Source: Tritrichomonas musculus (Eukaryota; Parabasalia; Tritrichomonadida; Tritrichomonadidae). Taken from it: 64,000 bases of DNA. Shown in pieces: positions 37,180 through 45,792 of this stretch. The position numbers were made by a program, and so were the translations under genes. Positions within the stretch are counted from its first letter, which is position 1, and each line of letters starts with the position of its first letter. The notes beneath the pieces are model-generated. The model made no database searches, had not been told where the DNA came from, and saw nothing but the letters and a program-made list of their open reading frames with translations. The stretch lies in assembly GCA_039105265.1 (NCBI GenBank), contig JAPFFF010000022.1, positions 2,377,137 through 2,441,136 of the forward strand, given 5' to 3'.

Positions 37180-37229
37180 TTCAAAACGGACAAAAATATA
37201 TTCATATGTATGTGGATATTCTATGATGA

Positions 37230-37481
37230 TCAAACCTTGTCCAGTATGGATTTGCCTATATCATTAGCTTTGCTTACGTAATTGAGTCCAGTGCTGATGG
37301 TGTCTACAACTGGTCCAACACCTGGTATGAAGTCGGCGATTGGCTTGATCCTATTGATGATCCCCTTACCAATATCAACTGCCCTTGGGATGTTGCGGAT
37401 GACAGTTTGAGCTGCATTCTTGAGCTTACTGCCGACGTTCTTGAAAGCGTTCTTAATCTTCTTGAAGATGCCAATACCCAT
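37230..37481 (-). CDS. Small basic amphipathic protein, pVI-like candidate
   Basis: 83 residues, MGIGIFKKIKNAFKNVGSKL followed by KNAAQTVIRNIPRAVDIGKG and a Gly/Pro hydrophobic segment (IADFIPGVGPVVD). The N-terminal amphipathic cationic helix recalls membrane-active minor capsid peptides such as adenovirus pVI; this is analogy only. CATTTTTGTATATACC precedes the ATG at 37481. It is divergent from the capsid gene, 47 bp away. Confidence 0.6.
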   Translation of the reverse strand: MGIGIFKKIKNAFKNVGSKLKNAAQTVIRNIPRAVDIGKGIINRIKPIADFIPGVGPVVDTISTGLNYVSKANDIGKSILDKV

Positions 37482-37528
37482 TTGGTATATACAAAAATGT
37501 GATTTCAAGCTTTTTTCCAAGATACAAA

Positions 37529-39481
37529 ATGAGATACAGGAACGAAAGAGCTCACAATTTGAAATACGAGGTTGGGAATGTCAATGACACATTCCAGAAG
37601 ATGCGAAATATCATCAATGTGAATGATGGTACCAGAAGCTTCTCATTTAGAACTGTCGATTGCCATGACCAGCCAGCCCCATTTCACCAAGGCCAGTACT
37701 CACAGATTTCATTAACACATCCCGACCACTTCATTAGCGATATCGACAAAGGCTTCCTCACATTCCACATCAAACTCGATTTGCAATTGAACACCGATTT
37801 GGCCAAATTGCAAGAGATCAATGATCCAAATAACTTCTATAAACTGTTTGTCGGATTTAAGTCCTCGAACCAATTGTTTGACAGGCTCGAGATTCTCCAT
37901 AACAATGTCAATGTCGGATATCAGCAAAATGAATGCATTCGCGAGGGCTTCCTATACTCGGTTTTGAAACCAGAGACTGAGAAGATGCGTCGCAGATTCG
38001 TTCACAGCTTATGGGAGAACATCAGCAATTACAGTCAAACTCATGCTGGTTCATACGTTAATCTCAATAGCTTCAAGGATGGTGGTAAGACCACAACTGA
38101 ATTCGACTTGAATGTACCATTTGATGACTTGCTTGCATTACAGGCATTCGACTTATTCCCTAACGGAATCATTGGTGATTTATCCATTAGATTCCAAGTC
38201 AGTCCAGCTGGTCTTGTTTGGGCTGCCATTGACCCATACACGGTTGCTGAAGCTAAGGCATTCCTAGAAGATAATGATACTGTATCCCCAGAGGAACTCG
38301 ATAAACTCAAACAAATCAAAGCTCATGGACATCTCAAACACCAATTCACTCAAATCGGTAATGAGGCTATCATCCCAGGACCTGGTGATAATCCAAATCC
38401 ACCATCTCCCGAACCAACACCAACTAAATATCAATTGAAGTATGAAGTTAGAGAACAATACGTATCTGCATCTGGAGGTGATTTCGATGATCTGATTGAA
38501 AATTGTTCATTAATCTTTGCATTTACAGATGAAGAGTTTACTGAACTTGGAATTGAAAAGACTGATGATAATAAAGCAATTTGCCAAGCTCATTATACCA
38601 AAGAACATGGTAAATTACCTCAACCATCACATGCAGGTCATGTCTACGTCAATTTCGTATCTAAAACCGAAGCTAATAAATTGATGAGTGCCCATTACTC
38701 ATCACAACCAGCAACACTCACTGTTAACCGAATGACCATCACTCTCTGTAAGTCCAACATGCAAGGCTATGGTGTTTGTGAAGCCACTCGTGCAAGCATT
38801 GAATCCATATTACGTGAAGGCCTAGTAATCCCATCTCAAAAGGTCGATTACCATGCATTCCCAATTGCAGCTGCCGCTAACGGAATCAAGTCTACATTGA
38901 ATATCCCATTAATCAATGTCACAAGCATGTCATTGTTGTTCCCCAAGCATCACAATGATTTGACTGTATTTGAGAATCCGGTTTACCAAAACTGCTTTTT
39001 GAATATTGGTGGTAAGAACTTCCCAGATGAGAATGTCAGTACCATTGGCGCCAGATTCTTCGAAAGCCAATTAACTGCTGGAGACCTCGATGGTATCACA
39101 CTCCAATGTTCAAAGGAATTCGAAGATAGCTTCACCATGCCCAAGAACGATGAAAATGGTGTCCGATATCGCAATACATTGAGTGATGCCACATCATTTG
39201 TATTCAATGTCCAAACTGAACGTGCATCTGCTGGATACTGTTATGATGGCTTAGATGGTGGCAAAGGCAATATCCAAATTCAAGTCAATGGTCAACCAAT
39301 ATTCACTGGTGATAATGATACATATTACAAGATTATCGAACCAAGTGGAGCCATTGTTAGACCACCACCTGTCCAACTCTGTTTATGCAGAGACACCTAC
39401 TTCAAGCTCTCACTCGATGGCCTTGAATATATCGATGATGAATCACCAGCTGGCTCACAAGTTGATCCAGAAATGGCATAA
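37529..39481 (+). CDS. Major capsid protein (double jelly-roll) of element B
   Basis: 650 residues. The N-terminal region carries FRTVDCHDQPAPFHQGQYSQ, FVGFKSSNQLFDRLEILHNN and QQNECIREGFLYSVL, matching the FKDA...VEKYEI and TQNFG region of the element A and E capsids. PNGIIGDLSIRFQV closes the first jelly-roll part. At about 284-300 a Pro-rich linker (PGPGDNPNPPSPEPTP) leads into an extra domain of about 90 residues absent from A and E. The second jelly roll follows (SMSLLFPKHHNDLTVFENPV). The ATG at 37529 follows CTTTTTTCC by about 15 nt. It forms the capsomer trimers of the virion. Confidence 0.9.
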   Translation: MRYRNERAHNLKYEVGNVNDTFQKMRNIINVNDGTRSFSFRTVDCHDQPAPFHQGQYSQISLTHPDHFISDIDKGFLTFHIKLDLQLNTDLAKLQEINDPNNFYKLFVGFKSSNQLFDRLEILHNNVNVGYQQNECIREGFLYSVLKPETEKMRRRFVHSLWENISNYSQTHAGSYVNLNSFKDGGKTTTEFDLNVPFDDLLALQAFDLFPNGIIGDLSIRFQVSPAGLVWAAIDPYTVAEAKAFLEDNDTVSPEELDKLKQIKAHGHLKHQFTQIGNEAIIPGPGDNPNPPSPEPTPTKYQLKYEVREQYVSASGGDFDDLIENCSLIFAFTDEEFTELGIEKTDDNKAICQAHYTKEHGKLPQPSHAGHVYVNFVSKTEANKLMSAHYSSQPATLTVNRMTITLCKSNMQGYGVCEATRASIESILREGLVIPSQKVDYHAFPIAAAANGIKSTLNIPLINVTSMSLLFPKHHNDLTVFENPVYQNCFLNIGGKNFPDENVSTIGARFFESQLTAGDLDGITLQCSKEFEDSFTMPKNDENGVRYRNTLSDATSFVFNVQTERASAGYCYDGLDGGKGNIQIQVNGQPIFTGDNDTYYKIIEPSGAIVRPPPVQLCLCRDTYFKLSLDGLEYIDDESPAGSQVDPEMA

Positions 39482-39523
39482 GAAATATGGCATTAGTGGT
39501 AAAAATATTTTTGCACTTTGGAA

Positions 39524-40134
39524 ATGTCTCTCCATAAGGCTAGAATTCTATCAAGTGAGAATGATGCGAGTGTTAAGCAAGAGCAGAATGTGAATATTAA
39601 GATCGCTGCGAATAGACCTCCACCAGTTCAACCGGTATCATACCCTCAAGTCCCACAGATGCAACCCCCAAATAAACCCCGAAGGGGATACACGCAAAAT
39701 GGCACCCAGGATGCAAATTTTACTACAGCCTCGACAACTGGTCCATATCCATCAGTTGCTCCAATAAACAGTCCACCGACCGATCGTTCATTAGAACTTG
39801 AGACCCCGACACTGACGACTTGGGTACCAAAAATAAATTCCTCGAGATATTGCTGAATATCTATGAGACCAATCCACTGAGGATGAACAACTATCTAGTG
39901 TGTCATAGCAACACGCTGATGGAGCTCATTAAGATACTCACTAAGGCTGACAAGGTTGAGCTGGTCATCAATGAGGATAGTGGGTGCACTGGTTGTGTTT
40001 CAAACTCGAAGTACATGAAAATCGATAAGATATTGGTGTCCAAAAACGGGGTATCCAATGAGTTGAAATATGGATATAACCATGTATGGACCGAGCTCAT
40101 AAGACACTCGATATCACTCAAAATTTGTATTTAA
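39524..40134 (+). pseudogene. Conserved small Polinton protein, counterpart of 2271-2792
   Basis: The region directly behind the capsid gene codes a Pro/Gln-rich N-terminal part and a C-terminal domain with NTLMELIKILTKADKVEL, EDSGCTGCV and a YNHVWTELIRHSISLKI end. These line up with the IIKSVTGGNVEI, PGCCVAKV and YNKEFNDLVNVYHLCLKY landmarks of the element A protein, so it is one conserved family. The coding region looks broken about once. ATATTTTTGCAC precedes the start. The role is probably structural or in assembly. Confidence 0.6.
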
Positions 40135-40144
40135 ATTTGCATAA

Positions 40145-40294
40145 ATGGCCAGCGCAAGTGAAATCATTATGAATATACTATTGGGATTGATATTGGTGAC
40201 CAATGTAGTTGAACTGCTATTACTGGTATCGCTTACAGCTGAAGATGAACCACCTGAGCTGACCGATGAGCTGAGGCGCACATTATATGCCTAA
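40145..40294 (+). CDS. 49-residue single-pass membrane protein
   Basis: MASASEIIMN is followed by a hydrophobic segment of about 20 residues (ILLGLILVTNVVELLLLVSL) and an acidic tail ending LRRTLYA. TATTTAAATTTGCATAA directly precedes the ATG, the same box type as for neighbouring genes, and the gene fits tightly between the small conserved gene and the ATPase. A membrane-associated virion or release protein is possible. Confidence 0.6.
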   Translation: MASASEIIMNILLGLILVTNVVELLLLVSLTAEDEPPELTDELRRTLYA

Positions 40295-40313
40295 GAGCTT
40301 TATTTTTGATTAA

Positions 40314-41276
40314 ATGTTATATTACAAGCGCCTACAACCAACCCTTTTCGACTATACATCTATTGAATTATCAGACAGTTCCAGTGAAGATCCAATTGAT
40401 TTTGATACATTCGATAGGTACCAGAAGCAGCAACCGGTATCCAAGAGGTTTGATGTTGATGCGGCTATGAGTGAGGCCTATTCCAAGAATAGGGATAAAA
40501 TCACGAATGCATCCATAAGGCCAATCGCTAATGGGATCTATGCGTGGTACAATACTTTGAACATACTGGTGGCATCACAAGGCAAAGGCAAGAGCCATAC
40601 AGTAATTCGCGATATCATTCAAATGAGTAGACTCAATAACGGGGGGTTCCACATGATCGTGTATGTGAGTAAGAATGGTATTATAAATGATTCCACATTT
40701 GAATCTCAACGCGAGCTCATCAACTTACCCATTGAGGTCGTCGCTGATAGTAATGCAGAACGGTATTTGAAGGAGCTTGATCTATGGAAGGAGTTGTACG
40801 CTAAATACTCTAGCGCAGGCTCCGATGGAGCATACAACAAATATAGCACAGTTGGGAAGGCCACAATCGACGAGTCCAAGCTGCAGCAGATGTTTGAGTT
40901 CCTCCATATCAGCAAACTCGGGAAACCCAATGTACCACTCAACACCATAATCCTGTGTGAGGACTTCATTAAGAGCAAGCTGTTGAAGTCAGCATACTTC
41001 ACAAACTATATCACCCAGTTGCGTCATAAGAACTCAATCGTGTACATCAATATCCAGTTCTTCAAGGGTGTTCCAACCGATTACAAAAATAACTGCACAT
41101 CATTCTTCATATTCAATGGGTTCTCACGACAGAAACTCAATTACATATATCAGCAGGTGAGCATACCTTGTGAGTTCGAGGAGTTGTGGCAAAAATATAG
41201 GACCTTATCGGGCCATGATTTCATATTGGTGAACACAGTTGAACATGATATGCAAGTGGTGTACTCAAAGGTTTAG
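40314..41276 (+). CDS. FtsK/HerA-type genome packaging ATPase
   Basis: 320 residues. Walker A is at about 88-97 (VASQGKGKSHTVI), Walker B at about 210-217 (NTIILCEDFI), and a likely sensor segment is LRHKNSIVYINIQFFKG. The size and layout match the A32-like ATPases of Polintons and large DNA viruses that pump DNA into preformed capsids. It follows capsid and small virion genes on the plus strand. TTTATTTTTGATTAA precedes the ATG. Its last 4 nt overlap the convergent gene end. Confidence 0.92.
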   Translation: MLYYKRLQPTLFDYTSIELSDSSSEDPIDFDTFDRYQKQQPVSKRFDVDAAMSEAYSKNRDKITNASIRPIANGIYAWYNTLNILVASQGKGKSHTVIRDIIQMSRLNNGGFHMIVYVSKNGIINDSTFESQRELINLPIEVVADSNAERYLKELDLWKELYAKYSSAGSDGAYNKYSTVGKATIDESKLQQMFEFLHISKLGKPNVPLNTIILCEDFIKSKLLKSAYFTNYITQLRHKNSIVYINIQFFKGVPTDYKNNCTSFFIFNGFSRQKLNYIYQQVSIPCEFEELWQKYRTLSGHDFILVNTVEHDMQVVYSKV

Positions 41277-41752
41277 GCAAACTCTGGGTCAGCATCCAAT
41301 ACCAAATCCTGATGCTTGCCGATGAATACATCAGGTTCTGCAATATCGTATTTTTCACGTAATTTGGCGATGAGATCCTTGGTATTTATATTGGTTCTCT
41401 CAATCGAGTAGTTGTAATACGGGCATTCCTTGTATTCGTGCTTTTCGGTATTCCCATTTACGAAGAACTCCTGCATGTTGACACTCAATTTGCGTCTACT
41501 ATTGGATGTCAATTTGACAAATTCGAGGCTCATCTCCTTGAGCTTGTTAGGGTAGAATCTAATGGTTTCAGTATCATTCTGGAGCGATACATATAGGACC
41601 TTCGCGAGGTACAATGAGTTCTTCAAGTTGAATGGGAACTTGTCACATAATATCGCGAAATTGCATTGTGCAAATCCATCAGGCTTTGGCAATAGGGCTA
41701 CTAGTGTGTTGATGTATTCGTAGACATTGAAGTAGCTTGGAGTGGCTTCCAT
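41273..41752 (-). CDS. Hypothetical protein next to the right TIR
   Basis: 159 residues, MEATPSYFNVYEYINTLVAL and a mixed alpha/beta body (CNFAILCDKFPFNLKNSLYL). No family recognised. GATTTTTTATCGCATCCC precedes the ATG. The start region of the same gene survives in the isolated right end at 45793-46151, showing that it is a stable right-end gene of the family. Confidence 0.6.
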   Translation of the reverse strand: MEATPSYFNVYEYINTLVALLPKPDGFAQCNFAILCDKFPFNLKNSLYLAKVLYVSLQNDTETIRFYPNKLKEMSLEFVKLTSNSRRKLSVNMQEFFVNGNTEKHEYKECPYYNYSIERTNINTKDLIAKLREKYDIAEPDVFIGKHQDLVLDADPEFA

Positions 41753-41890
41753 TTGGGATGCGATAAAAAATCAATATTCAAATATAAAAATAGGTTTTCC
41801 CAAATTCATCTGAGTCCCCAAATATGGAATATTTTTGTCTGTTATGGGTTGTTCCATCGGTCTGTTCCATAGGTAGTCCCATAGGTGGTC

Positions 41891-42129
41891 CCATAGGTAG
41901 TCCCATATGTTGGCCATAAGTGGGCCATAGGTGGTCCATATGCGGCCTATTTTCGGAATTTGTATGGGTCCGAATATGGGCGTTTTATGGGCGTTTTGGG
42001 GTAGTATGCAGTATGGGTCCCATATGTGGATTTTGAATTTTAACCCGAATATGGGCCCAAAAATGGGCCATTTATGGGCGTTTTAAGTGGATTCTATCTG
42101 ACCTGGATTATTGATACACTATCACTACT
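41891..42129. repeat. Right terminal inverted repeat of element B
   Basis: 239 bp, reverse complement of 16969-17207 with about one mismatch; ends CTATCACTACT. Weaker similarity extends inward to about 41845. Confidence 0.95.
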
Positions 42130-42135
42130 GATGGA
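42130..42135. repeat. Target site duplication GATGGA, right copy
   Basis: Second copy of the 6-bp duplication made on insertion of element B; it lies inside the Ulp1-like frame. Confidence 0.95.
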
Positions 42136-42456
42136 GAACATTGGATTTTATGTATTGTTCAATATTCAAAGAAAATAATCGAATGCTATGACTCTGATAA
42201 TAAGTCAATGGCACCAGAGGTAAAGACACTTAATAAGTATATCAATATTTCATCAACAGGTAAGTTAAAAGCAAAATATTATGATGTACCTAGTCAAAGG
42301 AATAACAAGGATTGTGGAGTGTTTCTAATGGAATCTTGTCGTACCTTTTTGCATGAAGGAGATGGTAAGTTTAAACAACGCAATATGCCAGATATTCGAA
42401 AGAGAATACTTCGAGAACTTCAAAACAATGAATTAGAAACAGGTGTTGTATATTAA
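42130..42456 (+). pseudogene. Ulp1/adenain-type cysteine protease, 3' part
   Basis: Carries the catalytic core of a C48/C5-type protease: EHWILC with the histidine, YDSDN with the aspartate, and NNKDCGVFLMESCR with the nucleophilic cysteine. In Polintons and adenoviruses such proteases mature the capsid. The upstream part of the domain is on the other side of element B at 16898-16968, so the insertion split this gene. No other ATG or box suggests that this piece is expressed alone, although an in-frame ATG exists at 42208. Confidence 0.75.
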
Positions 42457-42480
42457 TAAAGACTTTTTATTCAACTCGAA

Positions 42481-42786
42481 ATGGAATTACCACCAAGTGT
42501 TAACACTTTATATCCTAATCGAGATAATATAGTTAATGATGGTAATACACCTCTTCCAATCGAAACAGCCTACTTCCTTGAGGATGCTCAACATGATAAA
42601 GCTAAGTTTAATAGGTATTGGTTTAATTTCCCACCAGAATGGTCAACTGCAAACAAAGGGGAATCTATTGTTGGCGTTCGTTCAGCACATATCATTAAGA
42701 GAAGACGCAAAATGGAAGTAGAGATTGAAATATATAAGATACATAAGAAAACATATGAATTACATAGACAAGATATTAGCCAATAA
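42481..42786 (+). CDS. Hypothetical protein, 101 residues
   Basis: Begins MELPPSVNTLYPNRDNIVND; then RYWFNFPPEWSTANKGESIV, GVRSAHIIKRRRK and an EVEIEIYKI strand. The plan (aromatic FP..W, then IVGVR) is weakly like the beta-rich 34524-34856 protein. CTTTTTATTCAACTCG precedes the ATG. It may be a minor virion protein; not proven. Confidence 0.55.
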   Translation: MELPPSVNTLYPNRDNIVNDGNTPLPIETAYFLEDAQHDKAKFNRYWFNFPPEWSTANKGESIVGVRSAHIIKRRRKMEVEIEIYKIHKKTYELHRQDISQ

Positions 42787-43258
42787 GGGATTTAAGCAAC
42801 TGGATATTAAACGAATAACAGCATATGGGAGCTTAACTGGAATCCCAATAATGCAATTAATTAAGGAGGGCTCGTTTACAAACGCATCTAAAAATTTATG
42901 TGCCAAGATGGTTGTAAAGGAATGCAAAAATAACGAAACAGAGGATATTACTGGATATCGCGACAATATTATGCAAGAGATGGATGCAAATATAAAGCAA
43001 TGCAGGAAGATAGACGAGGCTGTTAAATTAGGAGATATAATTAAGGTAACTGGGTACAAACTCCTTAAGAGCTCGCTATTAATACGCTGTTCTATTAATG
43101 GTGGAGACCCCAAGGATTATATAGCCACATATTGGCTTAAGGAGATAATCCTGGACAAACTAAAATATACCAAAATAACCAATTGTATAGAAGCTGTTGT
43201 TGGACCCACTAAGACCAGTCCGCAAAAACAGAAATGCTATATTTATGTGGTTAGCTAA
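42755..43258 (+). CDS. Hypothetical protein, 167 residues
   Basis: Begins MNYIDKILANKGFKQLDIKR; helical, basic, Cys-containing middle (KNLCAKMVVKECKNNE) and an LLIRCSINGGDPKDYIA stretch. No family recognised. It overlaps the previous gene by 32 nt and has no T-rich box of its own, so it may be translated from the same message; the start is uncertain. Confidence 0.45.
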   Translation: MNYIDKILANKGFKQLDIKRITAYGSLTGIPIMQLIKEGSFTNASKNLCAKMVVKECKNNETEDITGYRDNIMQEMDANIKQCRKIDEAVKLGDIIKVTGYKLLKSSLLIRCSINGGDPKDYIATYWLKEIILDKLKYTKITNCIEAVVGPTKTSPQKQKCYIYVVS

Positions 43259-43271
43259 AAATAATTTATTT

Positions 43272-43532
43272 TTATTCTCCATCCAGGACTGTCGATACGG
43301 ACATGCAATATAGGATGTCGTCGTTGTCTCGTCTATCGAAGAATAAGGTGCGATACTTCTTAATAAACATGCCAGGGAATGTAAAACAATATTTTCCTTT
43401 AATAGTCGAATATTTATATACCGTCCCATATGGAGCTTTAATTAGAACATAGTTGTTGTAATCCTGGATGGTGCATCCATTAAAAGTAAATGTTTCTGCT
43501 GGTGTTGCATTGCCATTATCTTTGGAAAACAT
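43272..43532 (-). CDS. Hypothetical beta-rich protein, 86 residues
   Basis: MFSKDNGNATPAETFTFNGC followed by repeated aromatic beta strands (YNNYVLIKAPYGTVYKYS, KGKYCFTFPGMFIKKY). No family recognised. TATTTTTTATCTCC precedes the ATG. It is convergent with the previous gene, 13 bp apart. Confidence 0.55.
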   Translation of the reverse strand: MFSKDNGNATPAETFTFNGCTIQDYNNYVLIKAPYGTVYKYSTIKGKYCFTFPGMFIKKYRTLFFDRRDNDDILYCMSVSTVLDGE

Positions 43533-43695
43533 TTATGTGGAGATAAAAAATAATATTTATGTATGTTCGAAAATATATATTTTTATTTTTAAACACATGC
43601 ATTCGTATATAAACATATTGTTACTAGCTATTTCTAGAGCCATTACGTTACCATAATATTATTACTATATAATACATTTTATTTGCAATTAAAGG

Positions 43696-44289
43696 ATGGA
43701 TTTCGAAACATATATTACTAGATACAATAGATTCGATAGAAGTGGAGTCCGGGATTATATTAAAGATGTAATCCAAAAGGATAACCATATAATGTTCTAC
43801 AACAAGGACTTTAAAGAATGGATGGTCCAGGATCGACAAACTGGATGTCGTAAATATTTGGTAATTATTTTACCGCACGACGATCGCTCGCGAAGTACAG
43901 AATTCCTATTGGGTATCCTCCCACACCCAACACCATTATTAAAAACATTGTACGATATAGAACATACCGAACTTAATAAAGCGTGGGATCTAGATAATAG
44001 GTTTATGTACATCGCGGATTGGCAACATTATCTACATATGGTAGAAATGGATGTCTACAGTAAGCAAATAACCGAGATTTTACTGCATAGGGTTTTATGT
44101 CCAAGATTGCCACAGAATATAATCGATAACACATTAGCTCTGCAGCAATCGGTACTGGATTACATCGAGAAGAATAAAACCAAAGATTGCGACGAGGATG
44201 GAATCGAGCTCGATGCCATAAATGCAAGACTGTACGAAATCGTAAAAAATATTTGCTCGTTAACACACTATATTATTGTCACCGACTAA
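43696..44289 (+). CDS. Hypothetical protein, 197 residues
   Basis: MDFETYITRYNRFDRSGVRD; mixed alpha/beta with YLVIILPHDDRS and helical C-terminal half (ITEILLHRVLCPRLPQNIID). No family recognised. TTTTATTTGCAATTAAAG precedes the ATG. Confidence 0.55.
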   Translation: MDFETYITRYNRFDRSGVRDYIKDVIQKDNHIMFYNKDFKEWMVQDRQTGCRKYLVIILPHDDRSRSTEFLLGILPHPTPLLKTLYDIEHTELNKAWDLDNRFMYIADWQHYLHMVEMDVYSKQITEILLHRVLCPRLPQNIIDNTLALQQSVLDYIEKNKTKDCDEDGIELDAINARLYEIVKNICSLTHYIIVTD

Positions 44290-44340
44290 TAAATTTATTT
44301 TTATATTAGCATTATATAATATCTTTTTATTACAGAATAA

Positions 44341-44469
44341 ATGGATACCAAATATACAGACTCGAAGAGGTTGGATACCAAATACACAGACTCGAAGAGG
44401 CTGGATACCAAATACACAGACTCGAAGAGGCTGGATACCAAATATACAGACTCGAAGAGGCTGGATACC
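44341..44469. repeat. 30-bp tandem repeat inside a gene, about 4.3 copies
   Basis: Unit TGGATACCAAATACACAGAC plus TCGAAGAGGC. Copies differ at one or two bases. The repeat starts at the start codon and keeps the frame. Confidence 0.9.
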
Positions 44470-44907
44470 GAGCCATCTACGGATAACACAGAGGAGGAAG
44501 ATATGGATGTACCACAAATGGATGTACGACAAATGGATGTACAACCAAGGGAATCCAACAATACTCCCAACAATACTAAAGAATATAAAAACAATTGGAG
44601 TGCCAAAAGGAGAGAGCACTGGAATGCATATATGCGAAACTATAATGCCAAAAAGAAGCAGCAGCATATAGAACAACTAGGCAAGATTACAATCGAATAC
44701 CACAATTCGATTAAATCTTACGACAAAACCGATGTAATCCAGATACTATACGACGCTATTAATATATACGGCACGATTTTGGATATCTATATAGACCATT
44801 TACCGAGAGATGCGGCAGATAAGATTCGCGCGACTTACAGTAAAAACAATATCGTCGAATCCATAAATATATTGCAAAAATATATTAAGTATTTGCTGCA
44901 AAAATAA
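44341..44907 (+). CDS. Hypothetical protein with 10-residue N-terminal repeats and basic region
   Basis: 188 residues. Residues 2-41 are four copies of DTKYTDSKRL, coded by a 30-bp DNA repeat. A second short repeat (MDVPQ, MDVRQ, MDVQP) follows. Residues about 82-108 (NNWSAKRREHWNAYMRNYN, then AKKKQQHIEQL) form a basic helix like the bZIP-like proteins of A and E. The C-terminal half is helical. Probably DNA-binding. CTTTTTATTACAG precedes the ATG. Confidence 0.6.
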   Translation: MDTKYTDSKRLDTKYTDSKRLDTKYTDSKRLDTKYTDSKRLDTEPSTDNTEEEDMDVPQMDVRQMDVQPRESNNTPNNTKEYKNNWSAKRREHWNAYMRNYNAKKKQQHIEQLGKITIEYHNSIKSYDKTDVIQILYDAINIYGTILDIYIDHLPRDAADKIRATYSKNNIVESINILQKYIKYLLQK

Positions 44908-45140
44908 GATCCCTAGTACAATTATTTTTGGCTTTCCCATGTGGCTTTCCATGTGGATCCATATGTGGGCCATTTATGGGCCATATGCGGATTCCCAAGT
45001 AGCTCCATTTATGGGCCATATGCGGATTCCCAAAATAGCTTCCCAAGTGGCTCCATATGTGGGCTATTTATGGGCCATATGTGGCTCCATATGCGGATTC
45101 CCAAGTAGCTTCCCAAGTAGCTCCATATATGGCTTTCCAA

Positions 45141-45218
45141 GTGGTCTACGGTTTTTTCCGTACACCCAATATTTAGTGGACCGTTTATGTAAATCCTCGG
45201 GACACTAGATGGTTGTTC
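45141..45218. repeat. 78-bp direct repeat, copy 1
   Basis: Starts GTGGTCTACGG and contains CCAATATTTAGTGGAC and CTCGGGACACTAGATGG. Nearly identical to 45369-45446. It contains the hairpin-plus-tail words also found in the element B intergenic clusters. Confidence 0.85.
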
Positions 45219-45264
45219 ATAATAGCTTTCCAAGTGGCTTCCTAAATAGCTCCATATATGGTGT

Positions 45265-45278
45265 GGTAGAATTCTACC
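45265..45278. repeat. Palindrome GGTAGAATTCTACC
   Basis: Same 14-bp perfect palindrome as at 25669 and 36173 in element B, again followed by CAGACC(C)GGGATT-type sequence. Confidence 0.8.
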
Positions 45279-45368
45279 AGACCGGGATTCTCCTGTGGAC
45301 TCGTATATGGCTTTCCCAAGTAGCTCCATAAGCGGATTCCCAAAATGGCTTTCCAAGTGGCTCCATAT

Positions 45369-45446
45369 GTGGTCTACGGTTTTTCCCGTACACCCAATAT
45401 TTAGTGGACAGTTTATGTAAATCCTCGGGACACTAGATGGTTGTTC
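45369..45446. repeat. 78-bp direct repeat, copy 2
   Basis: Partner of 45141-45218. Confidence 0.85.
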
Positions 45447-45792
45447 CCATAATAGCTCCATATAAGGCTCTATATGCGGATTCCCAAAATGGCTCCATAT
45501 GCAGTCTCCCAAAATGGCTTTCCATGTGGATTTCCATGTGGCTTATCCAAGTAGCTCCATATAAGGCTCCATATGTGTCTCCATAAGCGGATTCCCAAAA
45601 TGGCTTTCCAAATGGCTTTCCATGTGGCTCCATATAAGGCTCCATATGCGGATTCCCAAATAGCTCCATATGCAGTCTCCCAAAATGGCTTTCCAAGTAG
45701 CTCCATATAAGGCTTATCCAAATAATTTAATGGATAAATTTATATTTGGTAGATTCCTTGCGTGTAGATTTGTGGGGTATATACCCGCTTAT

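Larger units (their letters stand above)
16969..42129. mobile_element. Element B: full-length Polinton/Maverick, 25,161 bp
   Basis: Both termini are present (AGTAGTGATAG at the left, its reverse complement at the right), flanked by the 6-bp duplication GATGGA. The core set is present: protein-primed polymerase, rve integrase, packaging ATPase, double jelly-roll capsid, with fibre and KilA-N accessories. No protease of its own was recognised. The two TIRs differ at about one position in 239, so the insertion is young. Most genes look whole; the large modular protein (about two breaks) and the small conserved protein (about one) look interrupted. Confidence 0.95.
44939..45745. repeat. Field of short subterminal-type repeats
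   Basis: Many imperfect copies of GCTCCATATGTGG, GGATTCCCAAGTAGC, GGCTTTCCAAGTGG and GCGGATTCCCAAAATGGC. The design (CCATATGYGG, CCACTTATGG-like words) resembles the subterminal parts of the element B TIRs. Long open frames on both strands across it are by-products of the repeat. Confidence 0.75.
42130..45792. mobile_element. Element G: Polinton remains interrupted by element B
   Basis: Carries a Ulp1/adenain-type protease fragment followed by four or five small genes that use the same T-rich start boxes, then a field of subterminal-type short repeats (44939-45745). Composition is more AT-rich than element B. A further piece lies at 16898-16968. The left side is lost or hidden, and the right side runs into an isolated B-family end. 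Classification as Polinton rests on the protease, gene style and repeats; no polymerase or capsid is present here. Confidence 0.55.

Noticed and set aside
45009-45721. Several overlapping open frames on the minus strand
   Set aside because: They are translations of the short repeats in several frames, with repeated words and no independent coding signal.
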